From assembly GCA_007570785.1 (NCBI GenBank), contig ML662442.1, forward strand, positions 64,315,213 through 64,379,212: 64,000 nt of DNA, in the 5' to 3' direction. Positions within the stretch are counted from its first letter, which is position 1. Every line of letters begins with the position of its first letter. Below the pieces are notes generated by a model. It worked only from the letters and a program-made list of their open reading frames with translations. It did not search any database and was not told the DNA's origin. Position numbers and translations under genes: made by a program. This document shows positions 1 to 11,565 of this stretch, in pieces. This DNA comes from Antilocapra americana (taxonomy: Eukaryota; Chordata; Mammalia; Artiodactyla; Antilocapridae).

Positions 1-264
1 GTTAAAAAAAAAAGTCAATAGATGTGACTTTTCAGACTACAGATTTCTCTGTTAGCAGCGTTTGGCTGATTGGGTTAGAACACATAAAAATTGTAATGGG
101 GACCATTTTCATGTGAGAAGATTGCTCTATGTATATTGTACTTTTCCAATGCAAAACTGTTTGTTTCATAATGTAGAAAAGTTGGGCACTATGATTTTTG
201 ACTAAAATTAATCAAATAAGTCTCACATTAATCAAACACATCACACTACTAACCATAATTATAT

Positions 265-370
265 CTGGATGGTAAAATTATGGGTGATTTATTTTTCCTT
301 TCTTGAACTTGTCTGTATTTTTTTCTAAAATCATTATAATAAAAATGTGTTATTTTTTAAATTAGAAACA
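265..370 (+). repeat. Possible old L1 (L1M) 3' end
   Basis: The text around 'gggtgatttatttttcctttcttgaac' type sequence, followed by 'tctgtattttt' and an A/T-rich tail, resembles the 3' UTR of ancient mammalian L1M elements. It is short and diverged, so the family call is tentative. The flanking sequence at 1-264 is AT-rich and unrecognised. Confidence 0.35.
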
Positions 371-769
371 TCAGTAGTTACTATTTTAAAACCTTTGACA
401 AAAGTCTGCTTATTAACAAAATGAAAGCTATGATTCTTGATAATTATACTGCAGAGTGAGAGAGGGAAACCAATTTAGGGCTCAGCCAGAGGAAGAAGGA
501 TGTGATGCTTCCTCCAATCAGATGATGGTAGAAATCTTCACCACCTCTGACAAGGTAACTTGGCCTCTGTCCTCATTTACCATTTGGGTACCAAAGAGCC
601 AGAAATTACTGTTCTGTTTAGCCCTTTAAGAAACACCCCGATTTTAGGGTCTTAGCAAGAAAAGGCTGGAAGACTTTGATTTAGTAATACTGAGAATGAT
701 CTATTTTTCAACTCTCGTTAATGTTCTAATGATATATTAACATCCCCTGATTGATAACTAAGACATAAG
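371..769. other. Unassigned stretch
   Basis: No open frame, RNA gene or repeat that I recognise. The sequence is AT-rich and has no splice-flanked coding signature that I can defend. Confidence 0.4.
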
Positions 770-3119
770 GGAAGCTCTTGGAGTACAGAATGAAGCAGGG
801 CAAAGCTAATAGAGTTTTGCCAAGAGAATGCACTGGTCATAGCAAACATCCTCTTCAACACCACAAGAGAAGACTCTGCACATGGACATCATCATGGTCA
901 ACACTGAAATCAGATTGATTATATTCTTTGCAGCCAAAGATGGAGAAGCTCTACACAGTCAGCAAAAACAAGATTGGGAGCTGACTGTGGCTCAGATCAT
1001 GAACTCCTTATTGCCAAATTCAGACTTAAATTGAAGAAAGTAGGGAAAACCACTAGACCATTCAGGTATGACCCAAATCAAATCCCTTATGATTATACAG
1101 TGGAAGTGAGAAATAGATTTAAGGGACTGGATCTGATAGACAGAGTACCTGATGAACTATGGATGGAGGTTTGTGACATTGTGCAGGAGACAGGGATCAA
1201 GACCATCCCAAGAAAAAGAATTGCAAAAAAGCAAAATAGCTGTCTGAGGAGGCCTTACAAATACCTGTGAAAGAAGAGAAGTGAAAAGCAAAGGAGAAAA
1301 TGAAAGATATACCCAGTTGAATGCAGAGTTCCAAAGAATAGCAAGGAGAGATAAGAAAGCCTTCCTCAACAACCAGTGCAAAGAAATAGACAAAAACAAT
1401 AGATTAGGAAAGACTAGAGATCTCTTCAAGAATAATTAGAGACACCAAGGGAACATTTCATGCAAAGATGTGCTCAATAAAGGACAGAAATGATATGGAC
1501 CTAATAGAAGAAGAAAATATTAAGAAAAGGTGGCAAGAATACACAGAAGAACTGTACAAAAAAGATCTTCATGACCCAGATAATCACGATGTTGTGATCA
1601 CTCACCTAGAGGCAGACATCCTGGAATGTGAAGTCAAGTGGGCCTTAGGAAGCATCACTACAAACAAAGCTAGTGGAAGTGATGGAATTCCAATTGAGCT
1701 ATTTCAAATCGTAAAAGATGATGCTGTTCAAGTGCTTCATTTAATATGCCAGCAAATTTGGAAAACTCAGCAGTGGCCACAGGACTGGAAAAGGTCAGTC
1801 TTCATTCCAATCCCAAAGAAAGGCAATGCCAAAGAATGTTCATACTACCACACAATTGCACTCATCTCACACACTAGTAAAGTAATGCTCAAAATTCTCC
1901 AAGTCAGACTTCAGCAATATGTGAACTGTGAACTTCCAGATGTTCAAGCTGGTTTTAGAAAAGGCAGAGGAATCAGAGATCAAATTGCATACATTCACTG
2001 GATCATTGAAAAAGCAAGAGAGTTCTAGAAAAACACCTATTTCTGTGTCAATGACTATGTCAAAGCCTCCGACTGTGTGGATCACAATAAACTGTGGAAA
2101 ATTCTGAAAGATATGGGAATACCAGACCACCTGACATGCCTCTTGAGAAACCTGTATGCAGGTCAGGAAGCAATAGTTAGAACTGGACCTGGAACAACAA
2201 ACTGGTTGCAAATAGGAAAAGGAGTACGTCAAGGCTGTATATTGTCAGCCTGCTTATTTAACTTATATGCAGAGTACTTCATGAGAAACACTGTACTGGT
2301 TGAAGCACAAGCTGGAATCAAGATTGCCAGGAGAAATATCGATAACCTCAGATATGCAGATGACACCACCCTTATGGCAGAAAGTGAAGAAGAAGTAAAG
2401 GGCCTCTTGATGAAGGTGAAAGAGGAGAGTGAAAAAGTTGGCTTAAACCTAAACATTCAGAAAACTAAGATCATGGCATCTGGTCCCATCACTTCAATTA
2501 GATGGGGAAACAGTGGAAACAATAGCTGACTATTTTTTCTGGGTGCCAAAATCACTGCAGATGGTGATTGCAGCCATGAAATTAAAAGATACTTACTCTT
2601 CTGAAGGAAAGTTATGACCAACCTAGACAGCATATTAAAAAGCAGAGACATTATTTTTCAACAAAGGTCCATCTAGGCAAGGCTATGGTTTTTTCAGTGG
2701 TCATGTATGGATGAGAGAATTGGACTATAAAGAAAGCTGTGCACAGAAGAATTGATGCTTTTGAACTATGGTGTTGGAGAAGACTCTTGAGAGTCCCTTG
2801 GACTACAAGGAGATTCAAACAGTCCATCCTCAAGGAAATCAATCCTGGGTATTCATTGGAAGGATTGATGTTGAAGCTGGAACTCCAATATTTTGGCCAC
2901 TGATGCGAAAAACTGATTCATTTGAAAAGATCCCAATGTTGGGAAGTTTTGAAGGCAGGAGAAGGGGACTACAGAGGATGTGATGGTTAAATGGCATCAC
3001 CGACTCAATGGACATGAGTTCGGGTAAACTCCCAGAGTTGGTGATGGACAGGGTTGCCTGGTGTGCTGTGGTTCATGGAGTAGCAAAAAGTTGGACACGA
3101 GTGAGCGACTGAACTGAAT
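770..3119 (+). mobile_element. BovB (RTE-clade LINE), 5'-truncated and decayed
   Basis: A long non-LTR retrotransposon in sense orientation. It enters inside the endonuclease part of the ORF, runs through the reverse transcriptase, and ends at the typical BovB tail 'gagcgactgaactgaatt'. Full BovB elements are roughly 3.2 kb, so about the first quarter is missing, as expected from incomplete reverse transcription. The reading frame is broken by a frameshift between about 1270 and 1468, a stop at 2026-2028, a stop at 2527-2529 and further shifts near 2600-2700. It cannot make an active enzyme. Exact ends are judged by eye; the 5' junction could lie some bases either side of 770. Confidence 0.92.
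860..2529 (+). pseudogene. BovB endonuclease/reverse transcriptase remnant
   Basis: Three consecutive open pieces. Piece 974-1270 carries the end of the APE-type endonuclease, including the S-D-H motif (residues 7-9) that holds the catalytic histidine in this family. Piece 1468-2028 has the start of the RT: 'SGSDGIPIELF' near residues 69-79, 'WKRSVFIPIPKKG' near 107-119 and 'QAGFRKGRG' near 160-168. Piece 2077-2529 is in the same frame as the previous one, separated by an in-frame TAG. It has 'GVRQGCILSACLF' near residues 49-61 and the catalytic YADD box at residues 93-96 (bases 2353-2364). The catalytic box survives but the frame does not, so this is a dead copy. In the intact element this protein nicks target DNA and copies its RNA into the nick. 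Confidence 0.9.
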
Positions 3120-3244
3120 TGAAGGGAAGGTCATTTTAGTGCTTTGAACTCAAACCAGAAATGAACATTTCAGAAGCTTTATTGTCAGTTTTATTCATTA
3201 TGTGGCTTTATTCAAGTTCATCTTTTGGCGCTGTGCAATAGTTT

Positions 3245-3440
3245 GGCTACCTGATGCATAGAGTCAACTCATTGGAAAAGACCTTGATGCTGGGAAAGAC
3301 ATAAGGCAGAAGAAGAAAGGGGTAATAGAGGACAAGACAGTTGGAAGCACACTCTGCGAGTTGGTGATGGACAGGGAAGCCTCATATGCTGCAGTCCATG
3401 GGGTCACAAAGAGTTGAACATGACTGAGTGACTGAACAAT
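3245..3440 (+). mobile_element. BovB 3'-end fragment
   Basis: A second, shorter BovB tail in the same orientation about 125 bp downstream of the first. It has the same phrases ('gttggtgatggacagggaagcc', then 'gtccatggggtcacaaagagtt') and ends with 'gactgagtgactgaacaa'. It is more diverged than the first copy, so an independent insertion is likelier than a duplication. The 125 bp between the two is unrecognised. Confidence 0.85.
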
Positions 3441-3514
3441 AACAATATCTCTGAGGCTTATTTGATATCCTCAGTTAAAACACAATGCTATAGGGAGGAA
3501 GAAAATAGAGACCA

Positions 3515-4145
3515 TTTTTAAAAATTGTGCTAAGATATATATAACATAAGATTTTTCACTTTAGTCACTTTACGTGTACAATTTAGTGGTATTAGTTCAT
3601 TGATAATGTTGTATGACCATCACAACTACGTATTTCTAAAACCCTTTAGGTATCCCTCACAGAAACTCTAAATCCATTAGTTAATAACTCCCCATCTCTT
3701 TCCCCCTAACCCTTGGTAACCTCTAATTTACTTGCTGCCTCCATGACTTTGTTTATACTAGATACTTCATATAAGCACATTGTTTGTCCTTTTATATTTG
3801 GATTAATTCACTTAGCATTATGCTTTCAAAGTTTATCCATGTTATAGCATGTATCATGGCTTCACTCCATTTATTGCTGAATAATATTTCCTTGTGGGTA
3901 TATACTTAACTTTTTTTATCCATCTGTCCATTGATGGACTCTTAGATTGTTTCCACCTGTTGGCTACTATGAAGAATTCTGCTGTGAGCACTGGTTTACA
4001 TGTATCTTTTGGAATTCCTGTTTTCAGTTCTTCTGATTATATTTCTAGGAATGGAATTGCAGGGTCATGTAATAATTCTATGTTTAACTTTTTGAGGAAC
4101 TGCCATACTGTTTCCATAGTGGCTGAATCTTTTACATCCCATTAG
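3515..4145 (-). mobile_element. Old L1 (L1M-type), 3' part
   Basis: Antisense copy of an ancient L1. From left to right it shows the 3' UTR ('ataacataagatttttcac' type), then the ORF2 C-terminal coding region read in reverse ('ccatctgtccattgatgga', 'ggaattgcagggtcatg', 'gaggaactgccatactg'). An 83-codon open frame on the + strand here is an antisense shadow. Divergence from the young L1s in this window is high, with many substitutions and no intact frame. Confidence 0.85.
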
Positions 4146-4964
4146 CTTTCATCCCATTTACTTTCATCCCATGAAAGTAAATTTGGGATCCAACCCCAAC
4201 TCTTCCAAGGGTTTGGTTTATTGTTAAACAAACTGAACTCTGTGTAGTATATTTTATTCTTTGTTGCATCATTTTTTTCTTTTTCTTCTATTGGATTACA
4301 AATGTCAACTGTCTCTGAGGACAGATAGTAGATTAATTCATCACTTGCTTTGGTATTTTATGCCTCTAGATTATTGGGTGATTACTCTGGTATTTCAATA
4401 GCTAAAATCTTTTGGCTGGATTTCAAGATGGACCTTCTCATATCCAATCCCACATTTACAAATAGGATTACAATACTGTATAATATAAATTATATTTTTC
4501 ATATTTCATTAAAGTACATATTTAATGTATATTTCATTATAATAAAAATCACCTAGAAATAAAGGTGACCTTTGCATTAAACGTAATGAGATACTGTTAT
4601 GCCATTCTCTTAGGAAAGGAAACTGGGAGAAAATTTTCCATTTGATATGTATGTGTATATTTTTTAAGAAGAAACATATGCTTTAAGATTAGCTAATTTT
4701 GGTTCCAAATGTGAGTACAGGTCACCCTCACTTTCCTAAAAAGCATATGAGCCCTTCAAGATGGTTGTTGTCTATCCTACTCCTAATCATTTTTGGCATT
4801 TGATAGTGGAGTGTCTGAAGTGTTAAAATTAGTAACCTCAAATGTCATACAATCTAATCAGTAGCTAGATATCTAAAAGGCACACTGTATCTAAATACTG
4901 AAGAGACGTGCTTTTTCCCCCATGGTTATTATTATCTGGTCATCCCGATTTTGTGAACTTCCAG
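4146..4964. other. Unassigned AT-rich stretch with a short perfect hairpin
   Basis: No gene or known repeat recognised. At its left end lies a perfect inverted repeat (4156-4182) that also contains a direct repeat of 'ctttcatccca' at 4146-4156 and 4161-4171. Confidence 0.4.
4156..4182. repeat. Perfect 12-bp inverted repeat with 3-nt loop
   Basis: Left arm 4156-4167 (ATTTACTTTCAT), loop CCC at 4168-4170, right arm 4171-4182 (ATGAAAGTAAAT). The arms are exactly complementary. It sits just outside the end of the old L1 and may be a replication-slippage product. Confidence 0.85.
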
Positions 4965-5183
4965 AAAAAGTGAAAGTGTTAGTCACTCCGAGGTGTCCGA
5001 CTCTTTGTGACCCTAAGGACTGTAGCCTACCAGGCTCCTCTGTCCATAGAATTCTCCAGGCAAGAATACTGGAGTGAGTTGCCATTTCTTTCTCCAGGGG
5101 ATCTTCCCCATCCAGGGATCAAACCTGGGTCTCCCACATTGCAGGCAGACTCTTTACCAACTGAGCAACCAGGGAGGGAAGCC
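4965..5183 (-). mobile_element. Bov-tA SINE
   Basis: Antisense tRNA-Glu-derived bovine SINE. Read on + it starts with the tail ('aaagtgaaagtg'), passes 'ccaggctcctctgtccat', and ends with the reverse of the tRNA-like head ('ggaagcc'). The B-box-like sequence is visible inverted around 5120. Flanking 'ccagaaaa' at about 4961-4969 and 5182-5190 looks like the target-site duplication. Confidence 0.92.
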
Positions 5184-6429
5184 AGAAAAGGTACTGGTAA
5201 AGCTGCCTGTTTCTGGAGCCCTGAGCTCCCTAGAGAATTGTCATGTTTCAAACATGGACTTGCCTGGAAAAATCAACATCTTCATTCTCTTGCACTGTCA
5301 TTCCAAAAGTGAAATGCCAGAGATCTTCCATTTCCTCCTCTAGACTTACCTTTCTGTTCTCTGCCCTGGGACCTTTATACACTATGCCTACAGGTTCCCA
5401 AACCCTCCAGCTTTGGGGCTGGTGCAGTCAATGGGGAGCCAGGAAGGTGATCGGAGGGAGAAAAGAGAGGATGGGTTGTTCCTTCTCTGGCTTCCTTCCT
5501 GAGCAGTTGCCTCAGGCTGGCTGGGACTCTTAACAAAAGGTCACTTTCAAGGACTTCTCTTCCTGACAATCTCTCTCTTTTTGGCTTCTGTCATCACTCT
5601 CCCTCTGTTCCTAGGTTCCTACTTTTCCTCATGGTTCTCCTACTTTTGTAATGAGTTTCTTTGCAAATAAAGTCTTCCTGATGTAGTTTCACTTGACTGT
5701 TCATCTTCTTTCCTTTGGAACCTTGAGCATTATGGGCAAAGAAAGGGTTTGGGTGTTGCTGTGTCTTTAAATAAAGATGGCCATGGCTAAACTAGTGATT
5801 TTCTATCTCAGGTTGTGACACTCAGGGTGATACTGCTTATTTCAATAGATGTCATGAAATTCTCAAAATGATTTCAACTGTAATTCAAAACCCCAAACTT
5901 GACACTTAGCATTTGTAACAGGTGGGAATGAAGGAGTGTGATTGTTAGAATCATTGGCTCTGTCATTCTTGAGTTGATAATTGGCCATTAAAAGAGGTAC
6001 ATTCCAGGTGGCTGGGCATGAGGCCAAGGAGTGGGAGACACACATGCCCAAGAACAACTCAGGGGAAGATGAAGAGGAAGTATCGGATGCTGTGAGTTAG
6101 TGGGTGGATGCTTTGCCTAAGGGCATTCAAATTCAAATTAATAAAAAATATGAAATACTAGCAAAGCTAAGCTATATATATACTTCTTGGACACAAGCAC
6201 AGGTGTGATTTTTTGGATGCAAGCATAACTGCAATAAAAATTGATGACATGTTTACTAATGATGATAAATCAAATTAGTGACTATATCACATGTATATGT
6301 ATAGCTCAGTTCTATATACTCCAATACAAATACCCCAATTAAAAAAAAAAGCTTAAAAAAATCAGTGACCATGTCTGAAGCAGGAGAGGGAGGCTGTTGT
6401 CATTTGAAAGGGACACAAGGGTACTTCTG
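5184..6429. other. Unassigned; possible diverged LTR piece near 5540-5720
   Basis: Several overlapping open frames of 64-101 codons exist but none is recognisable or has gene context. At 5667 the text 'caaataaagtcttcctg' is a polyadenylation-signal-like motif in a setting reminiscent of a retroviral LTR R/U5 boundary, but I cannot place it in a family. The rest is unremarkable. Confidence 0.3.
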
Positions 6430-6850
6430 GTGGTGCTGTGTTAGCTTGCTTGGGACTGCCATAAAGAAATACCACAGATTGGGTGGCTTAAAAAGCAGAA
6501 ATTAATTTTCACACAGTTCTGGAGGCTGGAAGTCCAAGATTGAGGTTGTTGGCAAGTTTGATTTCTTCTGAGGCATCTCTGGTTGGCTGCAGATGGCTGT
6601 CTTTTCCCCGTGTCCTCACATGGACTTTCCTCTATGCCTGAGTGTATGTGTTCTCTCTGTGCCTCCAGAATCTCTCTTCTTATAAGGACATCAGTCATAC
6701 TGGGTTAGGGTACCACCCTAATTACCTCCTTTAACCCAAAATATCTCTTTAAAGTCCCAATCTCCAAATACACTAAAACACTCACATTATAAAGTACTGG
6801 GGCTTAGGGCTTCAACATAAGAATTTGGGGAGGGTATAGTTCCTCTTACA
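6430..6850 (-). mobile_element. MaLR-type LTR (MLT1-like), minus strand
   Basis: Reads as the reverse complement of an ancient mammalian apparent LTR retrotransposon LTR: 'gactgccataaagaaatacc', 'gggtggcttaaa', 'cagttctggaggctggaagtcc', 'tcctcacatgg', 'cttataaggacatcagtcat', 'ccctaattacctcctttaa' in the expected order. No internal coding region is attached, so it is a solo LTR. An 85-codon minus frame through it has no meaning. Confidence 0.75.
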
Positions 6851-7747
6851 ATAGACACAGAGATTCTGATGTTCTGTTTCTTTTCTGGGAGATGGTTGCA
6901 GAGGTCTGTAATTTATGATTATTCATTGAACTATGTTTCCATGTATTATGCATTTTTATGTTGTTTATTTTATATTTCACAACTGTTAAAAATTAAGTGA
7001 GTATACCATGCTGGCCAAAAGAATAGTTCTGGGCCACCCTTCCAGACTGTTTTGTGTAGGCCACTAACATCCATTTCTATGAAGATCATAAAAAATAAGG
7101 TATAAACTAGGATAAGGAAATTCATCTTTGTAGGGCTATTTTTCTTCCTCAAGCATGTTTATATGGTACAGAATATTTCAGGATGCTTATTTGGAATAAA
7201 CAATACATAGATAGTTTACCTGATTGTATTTTACATTTTCTGAATATTAAAACTGTGTGTGGGTATTTTAACAAACTCTGGTTCTGTATAATCTCATCTC
7301 CCTGCAACCTGTAGGCATGAACTCTGCTGCCCTCCTGTGAATTATGCTTTGACTCTGTCCTTGGGGTGTGGATGACCTTGTGAAACTGATGGTTTTAGTA
7401 ATGAAGCTGCCCTACTAAAAGAGAAGGGCATTTCTAAAAGGAGCAGAAGATTACTATTCAGAAGGGGGGAGAGGTGTTTCATTTTTGATGCTCATTGAAG
7501 AAAAAGATGTTCGTCACCAAACAGAAGTTTATCAGTGTGTGTTCATTTCCACACTGCGCCTTTGAGATAACTTAAAATATAATTGAATTGTTCACTATCT
7601 GTTCTTAGTAGGAAGGATCAAAAATTAGGTTGTGTAGTGTTATTTGAAGGATTAAGAAACTTCCACTCACCCCCTAGGAGAGCTTCCTCATCAGCCTGCA
7701 ACAGAATGTGAGATTCCCAACTTCCAGCTACTTATCTGTTTATTTTC
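6851..7747. other. Unassigned stretch
   Basis: AT-rich, with only short frames. I recognise no repeat or gene here. Confidence 0.4.
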
Positions 7748-8412
7748 CAGCAATGTGCCAGGTAACACACAGATGCAGTTGCTATCTTTGGAGCCCTTAG
7801 TCTAAGTGAGGGAATCAGGTAGGCAAACTGGTAATTACAATACAACATTGTGAAGCAGTAATAGAGGTCTAGGTCTGTATAGGAAAAGTAGAAATAGCAG
7901 GGAGTACCCAAGGCAGTTTGAAGATTCAAGAAACTCTTCCCAGAAATGATTCTTTGCTTAAACGTAGAGGAGGATTAAAAGGTAATCAGGTTACAAGTCA
8001 GGTGACAATGTCTTGAGGAGATGGAACCACAGGAAGAAGTCATAGGGTTCGCCTTGTGCACCTCAGGGTGTATAACTAGGATCGTCTCCACGTTCCAAGT
8101 AAAAATGAAAAATGTGTCTGGAGAGGTGGGTGAGAAAGGAACTTTTATTTTAAGAGTGATGATGTTATATCTCTTTTGGATGCATTAATTGGGCTGCTGT
8201 ACCAAGGATGTACTTGAAAAAGAAAACAGAGAAGGCAGAATGGTCATTTAGGAGAGATGATGAGAGTCTGAACTAAGGGGATAGCGGTGGGCATGTAGAG
8301 GAGGGGGGATTTGTAAAGTTGGCAGGATTTGGGAGTGAGTAGATGTAAAGGTGATGGAAGAACTAACGATGTAGACACACTTGTAGGTAAAAAGGGCAGG
8401 ATGTTGAAACCG
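7748..8412 (+). repeat. Ancient dispersed mammalian repeat, family not identified
   Basis: Diverged text including 'gtgccagg', 'tggagcccttagtctaagtg', 'agcagtaatagagg', 'gcagtttgaag' and 'gaagaactaacgatg' follows the order of a long, old, mammal-wide repeat that I recognise as text but cannot name. A second copy in the same orientation lies at about 26308-27640 and a shorter piece at about 55005-55290. Boundaries are approximate. Confidence 0.4.
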
Positions 8413-8434
8413 ACCATGCCTCGTGGCCTCAGTT

Positions 8435-8655
8435 ATCATCTGCGGTGGAGCTACTGATAAAGAACCCGCCCGCCAGTGCAGGAGACTTAAGAGACTTGGG
8501 GTTCAATCCCCAGGTTGGGAAGATCCCCTGGCAAAGGGCATGGCAACCCACTTCAGTACCCTTGCCTGGAGAATCCCATGCACAGAGGAGCCTGGTGGGT
8601 TACAGCCTATAGAGTCGCAAAGAGTTGGACATTACTGAGGCGACTTAGCATGACA
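8435..8655 (+). mobile_element. Bov-tA SINE
   Basis: Sense copy with the tRNA-like head ('ggtggagctactgataaagaa'-type A box, 'gggttcaatcccc' B box), the body 'ggttgggaagatcccctgg', 'gcatggcaacccactt', and the tail 'gagttggacattactgagg'. The head is the 'gctagtggtaaag' variant with an internal 'aagagac' insertion. Confidence 0.93.
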
Positions 8656-10279
8656 GTAAGTTGGGGAGCACTGAACAAAGGCCTTAAAGAAAGTGGCACA
8701 TCCCTAAAAAGTTTCTAGAGGAGATGGACAAGATAAATGACCAAGGACAAGTAAAAGTATTGATGGCTGGTAGTGATGAGACTTCACTCATGGCAGGGAA
8801 GTGAAGTGAATGAAAATATTACACTTCTTTCCAGCCCATCCTCCCTTCAAAAAAGGGATGGGAGGGTGCTCACCAGATCAGAGATTCATGCAAGGGAATG
8901 GAAGAAACCCAAAGAGTTGTGAGCAGAGAGTGAAGATTAGAGTGGTGATGCAGGGTGAGATTGTCTTTCCTCACTATGGAGTGAGAGGCAGGGCTAGAAG
9001 AAACTGCTGCATAAAATTTAATCCTGACACATACTGTAACAGACTATTTATTCCTTGAAAAAGATGGTTACGACTCAGTCAAGACAAGTAATTTTAGCTG
9101 CTTTACAATTTGCCAAAACTGTTTTACATGTACTGTTTTATTTAAAGTCAAGAACCATATCACATTAGAACTCGGTACATGGAGGGGCTCAAAATAAGCT
9201 TGTTTCTTGTGGACTGAAATATTTTGTTTGAAACAAAGAATACCATTACTTATGTCTATGGCAACACACACTGGAATCTAGGGAAAGTGACATAGGCGGG
9301 TTCATTTTAATGGGAGATGGAGGGACAGAAGAGAGCTAGTTGATGAGAGTTGCAAGATGTAGCAGAAAAGAGCTTATCATCTGAAGCCAGACACACACTG
9401 TTGGATTTGTGGTTTCTGTGTGTCTGTGTGTGTGACTGGGGGTGGGGGGAGCTGGGAGACTCAGCTCCAAACCCTCAAAAATGAAGACCAGGGTGGTGAA
9501 CTGCTCCCTGGGAGGCTGAACACAAACTGAGATGTGTCAGATTTTGGCCAGCATGGAGCTTTTTAAAAGTTGATTTTGACAAGGTTCTGTCCATTTGTTG
9601 TAAATGAAGGGATGGGGAACTACCATGTTGCTATGAAGTTACTGAAACTGGCTGATGCAGAAATGACCAGGTTAAGTTTTCTACCATCTAGCAGTAAGGG
9701 AGGCCGAGAAGAGAGTTATGTTCAATTACAAAGAATTAGAGTTACATTTCCTAAGCACTTCAGTTTATAGCCTATGAAATTGATACCCACACTGTCAATG
9801 TTAATTATTACGTTTGGATCTTCTCAGTTCCTTAAAAGTTATGATTGTGGGTATAATACTCGCTTAAGTTTTCCTTACTGTTCTTGCTATAAACAGATTT
9901 TCTTCATTCTGATATCCTCTTTCCCCCACCCTCTGCCATTTTGTCAGTAACATTTGGTGTGGTCACTTTGAGTGATTGAAATTCAGGGCCAACGCTAACA
10001 TAACTCAGAGAAAGGGAAGGAAAGAAAATGAGACCTATTAAAAAATCTACATCTAATTGTTAATAAAAGGGAGAAAACTTCTTTAAATATCAGAGGAAAA
10101 ACTGTTTTCTGTAAGAAAAACTGTTTTCTGTAAAGCAATCCAATGCTATTAAAATGGCAAAAGCTCCATTCTTTAGTCTCCAGTTTGAAGAACTCACTTT
10201 AAACTCTCTCTGAAACCTACCAGAAAATTTTCAGGACAGTAAATAATAACGGTACTATTTTTACCATTTCAAAAAGCAG
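8656..10279. other. Unassigned; short G-rich tract near 9436-9455
   Basis: No gene recognised. Around 9360-9410 a scrap resembles a MIR. A short GT run (9418-9434) leads into a G-rich stretch. A perfect 19-bp tandem duplication is listed separately. Confidence 0.35.
10096..10133. repeat. Perfect 19-bp tandem duplication
   Basis: Unit GAAAAACTGTTTTCTGTAA occurs at 10096-10114 and again at 10115-10133 with no mismatch. Two exact adjacent copies in otherwise old sequence imply recent duplication by slippage or end joining. Confidence 0.95.
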
Positions 10280-10410
10280 TAGAAGGTAGGGTAATTAAGA
10301 GTTTCAAAGCAGACTGACGTGGGTGGAATGGACCCTCCATTTATGAGCTGAACACACTTGGATAAGAGCCCCAGTTCATCATCTGTGAGATGGGAGTGCT
10401 GGCTGCGTTT
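10280..10410 (+). repeat. MIR fragment
   Basis: Diverged MIR core: 'gagctgaacacacttgga', then 'ccagttcatcatctgtgaga' and 'tgggag' correspond to the MIR phrases for the loss-of-detail core and 'cagtttcctcatctgtaaaatggg'. Confidence 0.55.
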
Positions 10411-11440
10411 TAGAGGATGTTCTCAGAGGCTGTTCCTCACTTCCTCCTCCCTAGCAAAGCACCGGAGGACAGCAAGTTCAGGAAATGAACCATTTCCAGC
10501 TTCAGTGGGGGAATCTTGATTAGCTGGCTGATAAAAATACCAGCATTTGCCCCGTGTAGTCTGTGGCATAACTAGTTCACTGAGGAGTTCCCTTTTATGT
10601 AATTTGGGGGAACTACTTCATGCTCTGCCATTACCTTCTTGGAGACTCACAATGTGTATTTTTATACTCAAATCTGAGATGAAACCCTTACCAAGAAGGT
10701 TGTTTAATTTAGTGTTTTCCATTTGTGCTTTGTCACAGAACTCTGTTTCCACATTCTACTTATTACCAACGGTAAAATTAATGTTTCAAGAAACACTTTG
10801 AGAAATGTTGCAAAGTATTTATTTATTGCTTTCAAATGAGTTATGTTGAACTGTTAAGCCCCAAAAGACTGTTTCATATTTTATTTGCATCTAAACTATT
10901 TACATCTGAATTATGCTCTCTTAGGCTAATATCAGAATTATCCTTAGCATCCTTCTTTTAATAGAGAATGATTTAATAAAAATCCTGTGCCAAAGGAAAT
11001 TGGCTGAGTTTTAAACATTTTCTCCATGACCCACACAAAGTAAATAATCAATAATGACTGTACACAGACATTTACAGGGCACTTGTGAGGTGCTTATATG
11101 ACTTTAAACTGTAATAGCTTTGTATAAACACAGATGATTCCTAATATTTTTTTAGGATAGACAAACATAACTGCAATATTATATTAACCATCTGTCAATA
11201 TGATTTCTAAACCAATTACAAACACACAGTATACCTTTAGGCTGCTGAAAAGTTTTGTAAATTGAACTTCATTCAGTGGACACTGAACAAGAACATAAGA
11301 AACAAATACTCTGTCACAAACATACAAACAAAAAACATACATGTACACTTTTTCATATTTGATGCTGATAATGAAATCCTACAATTATAACTAAAAATAA
11401 CAGTGCATGATCTTATTCTTTTAGCAGGTGTTATAAGAAT
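10411..11440. other. Unassigned stretch
   Basis: AT-rich; an 84-codon open frame at 10547-10801 is not recognisable and has no supporting context. Confidence 0.4.
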
Positions 11441-11565
11441 GCTCCCTGGAGAAGGAAATGGTAACCCACTCCAGTATTCTTGCCTGGAGAATCCCATGGA
11501 GAGGAGCTTGAAGGGCTGCAGTTCATGGGGTCACAAAGAGTCAGACATGACTAAAGCAACTTGGC
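11441..11565 (+). mobile_element. Bov-tA SINE, 5'-truncated
   Basis: Lacks the tRNA-like head and begins at 'ccctggagaaggaaatgg'. It continues through 'ccactccagtattcttgcc' to 'gagtcagacatgactaaagc'. Flanks 'aggtgttataagaatg' (left) and 'aggtactcataagaatg' (right) look like a diverged TSD, so truncation happened at insertion. Confidence 0.9.

Noticed and set aside
5540..5720. Retroviral LTR with 'caaataaagtc' signal
   Set aside because: One signal-like motif without terminal TG..CA, TSD or internal region; left as a note in the unassigned stretch.
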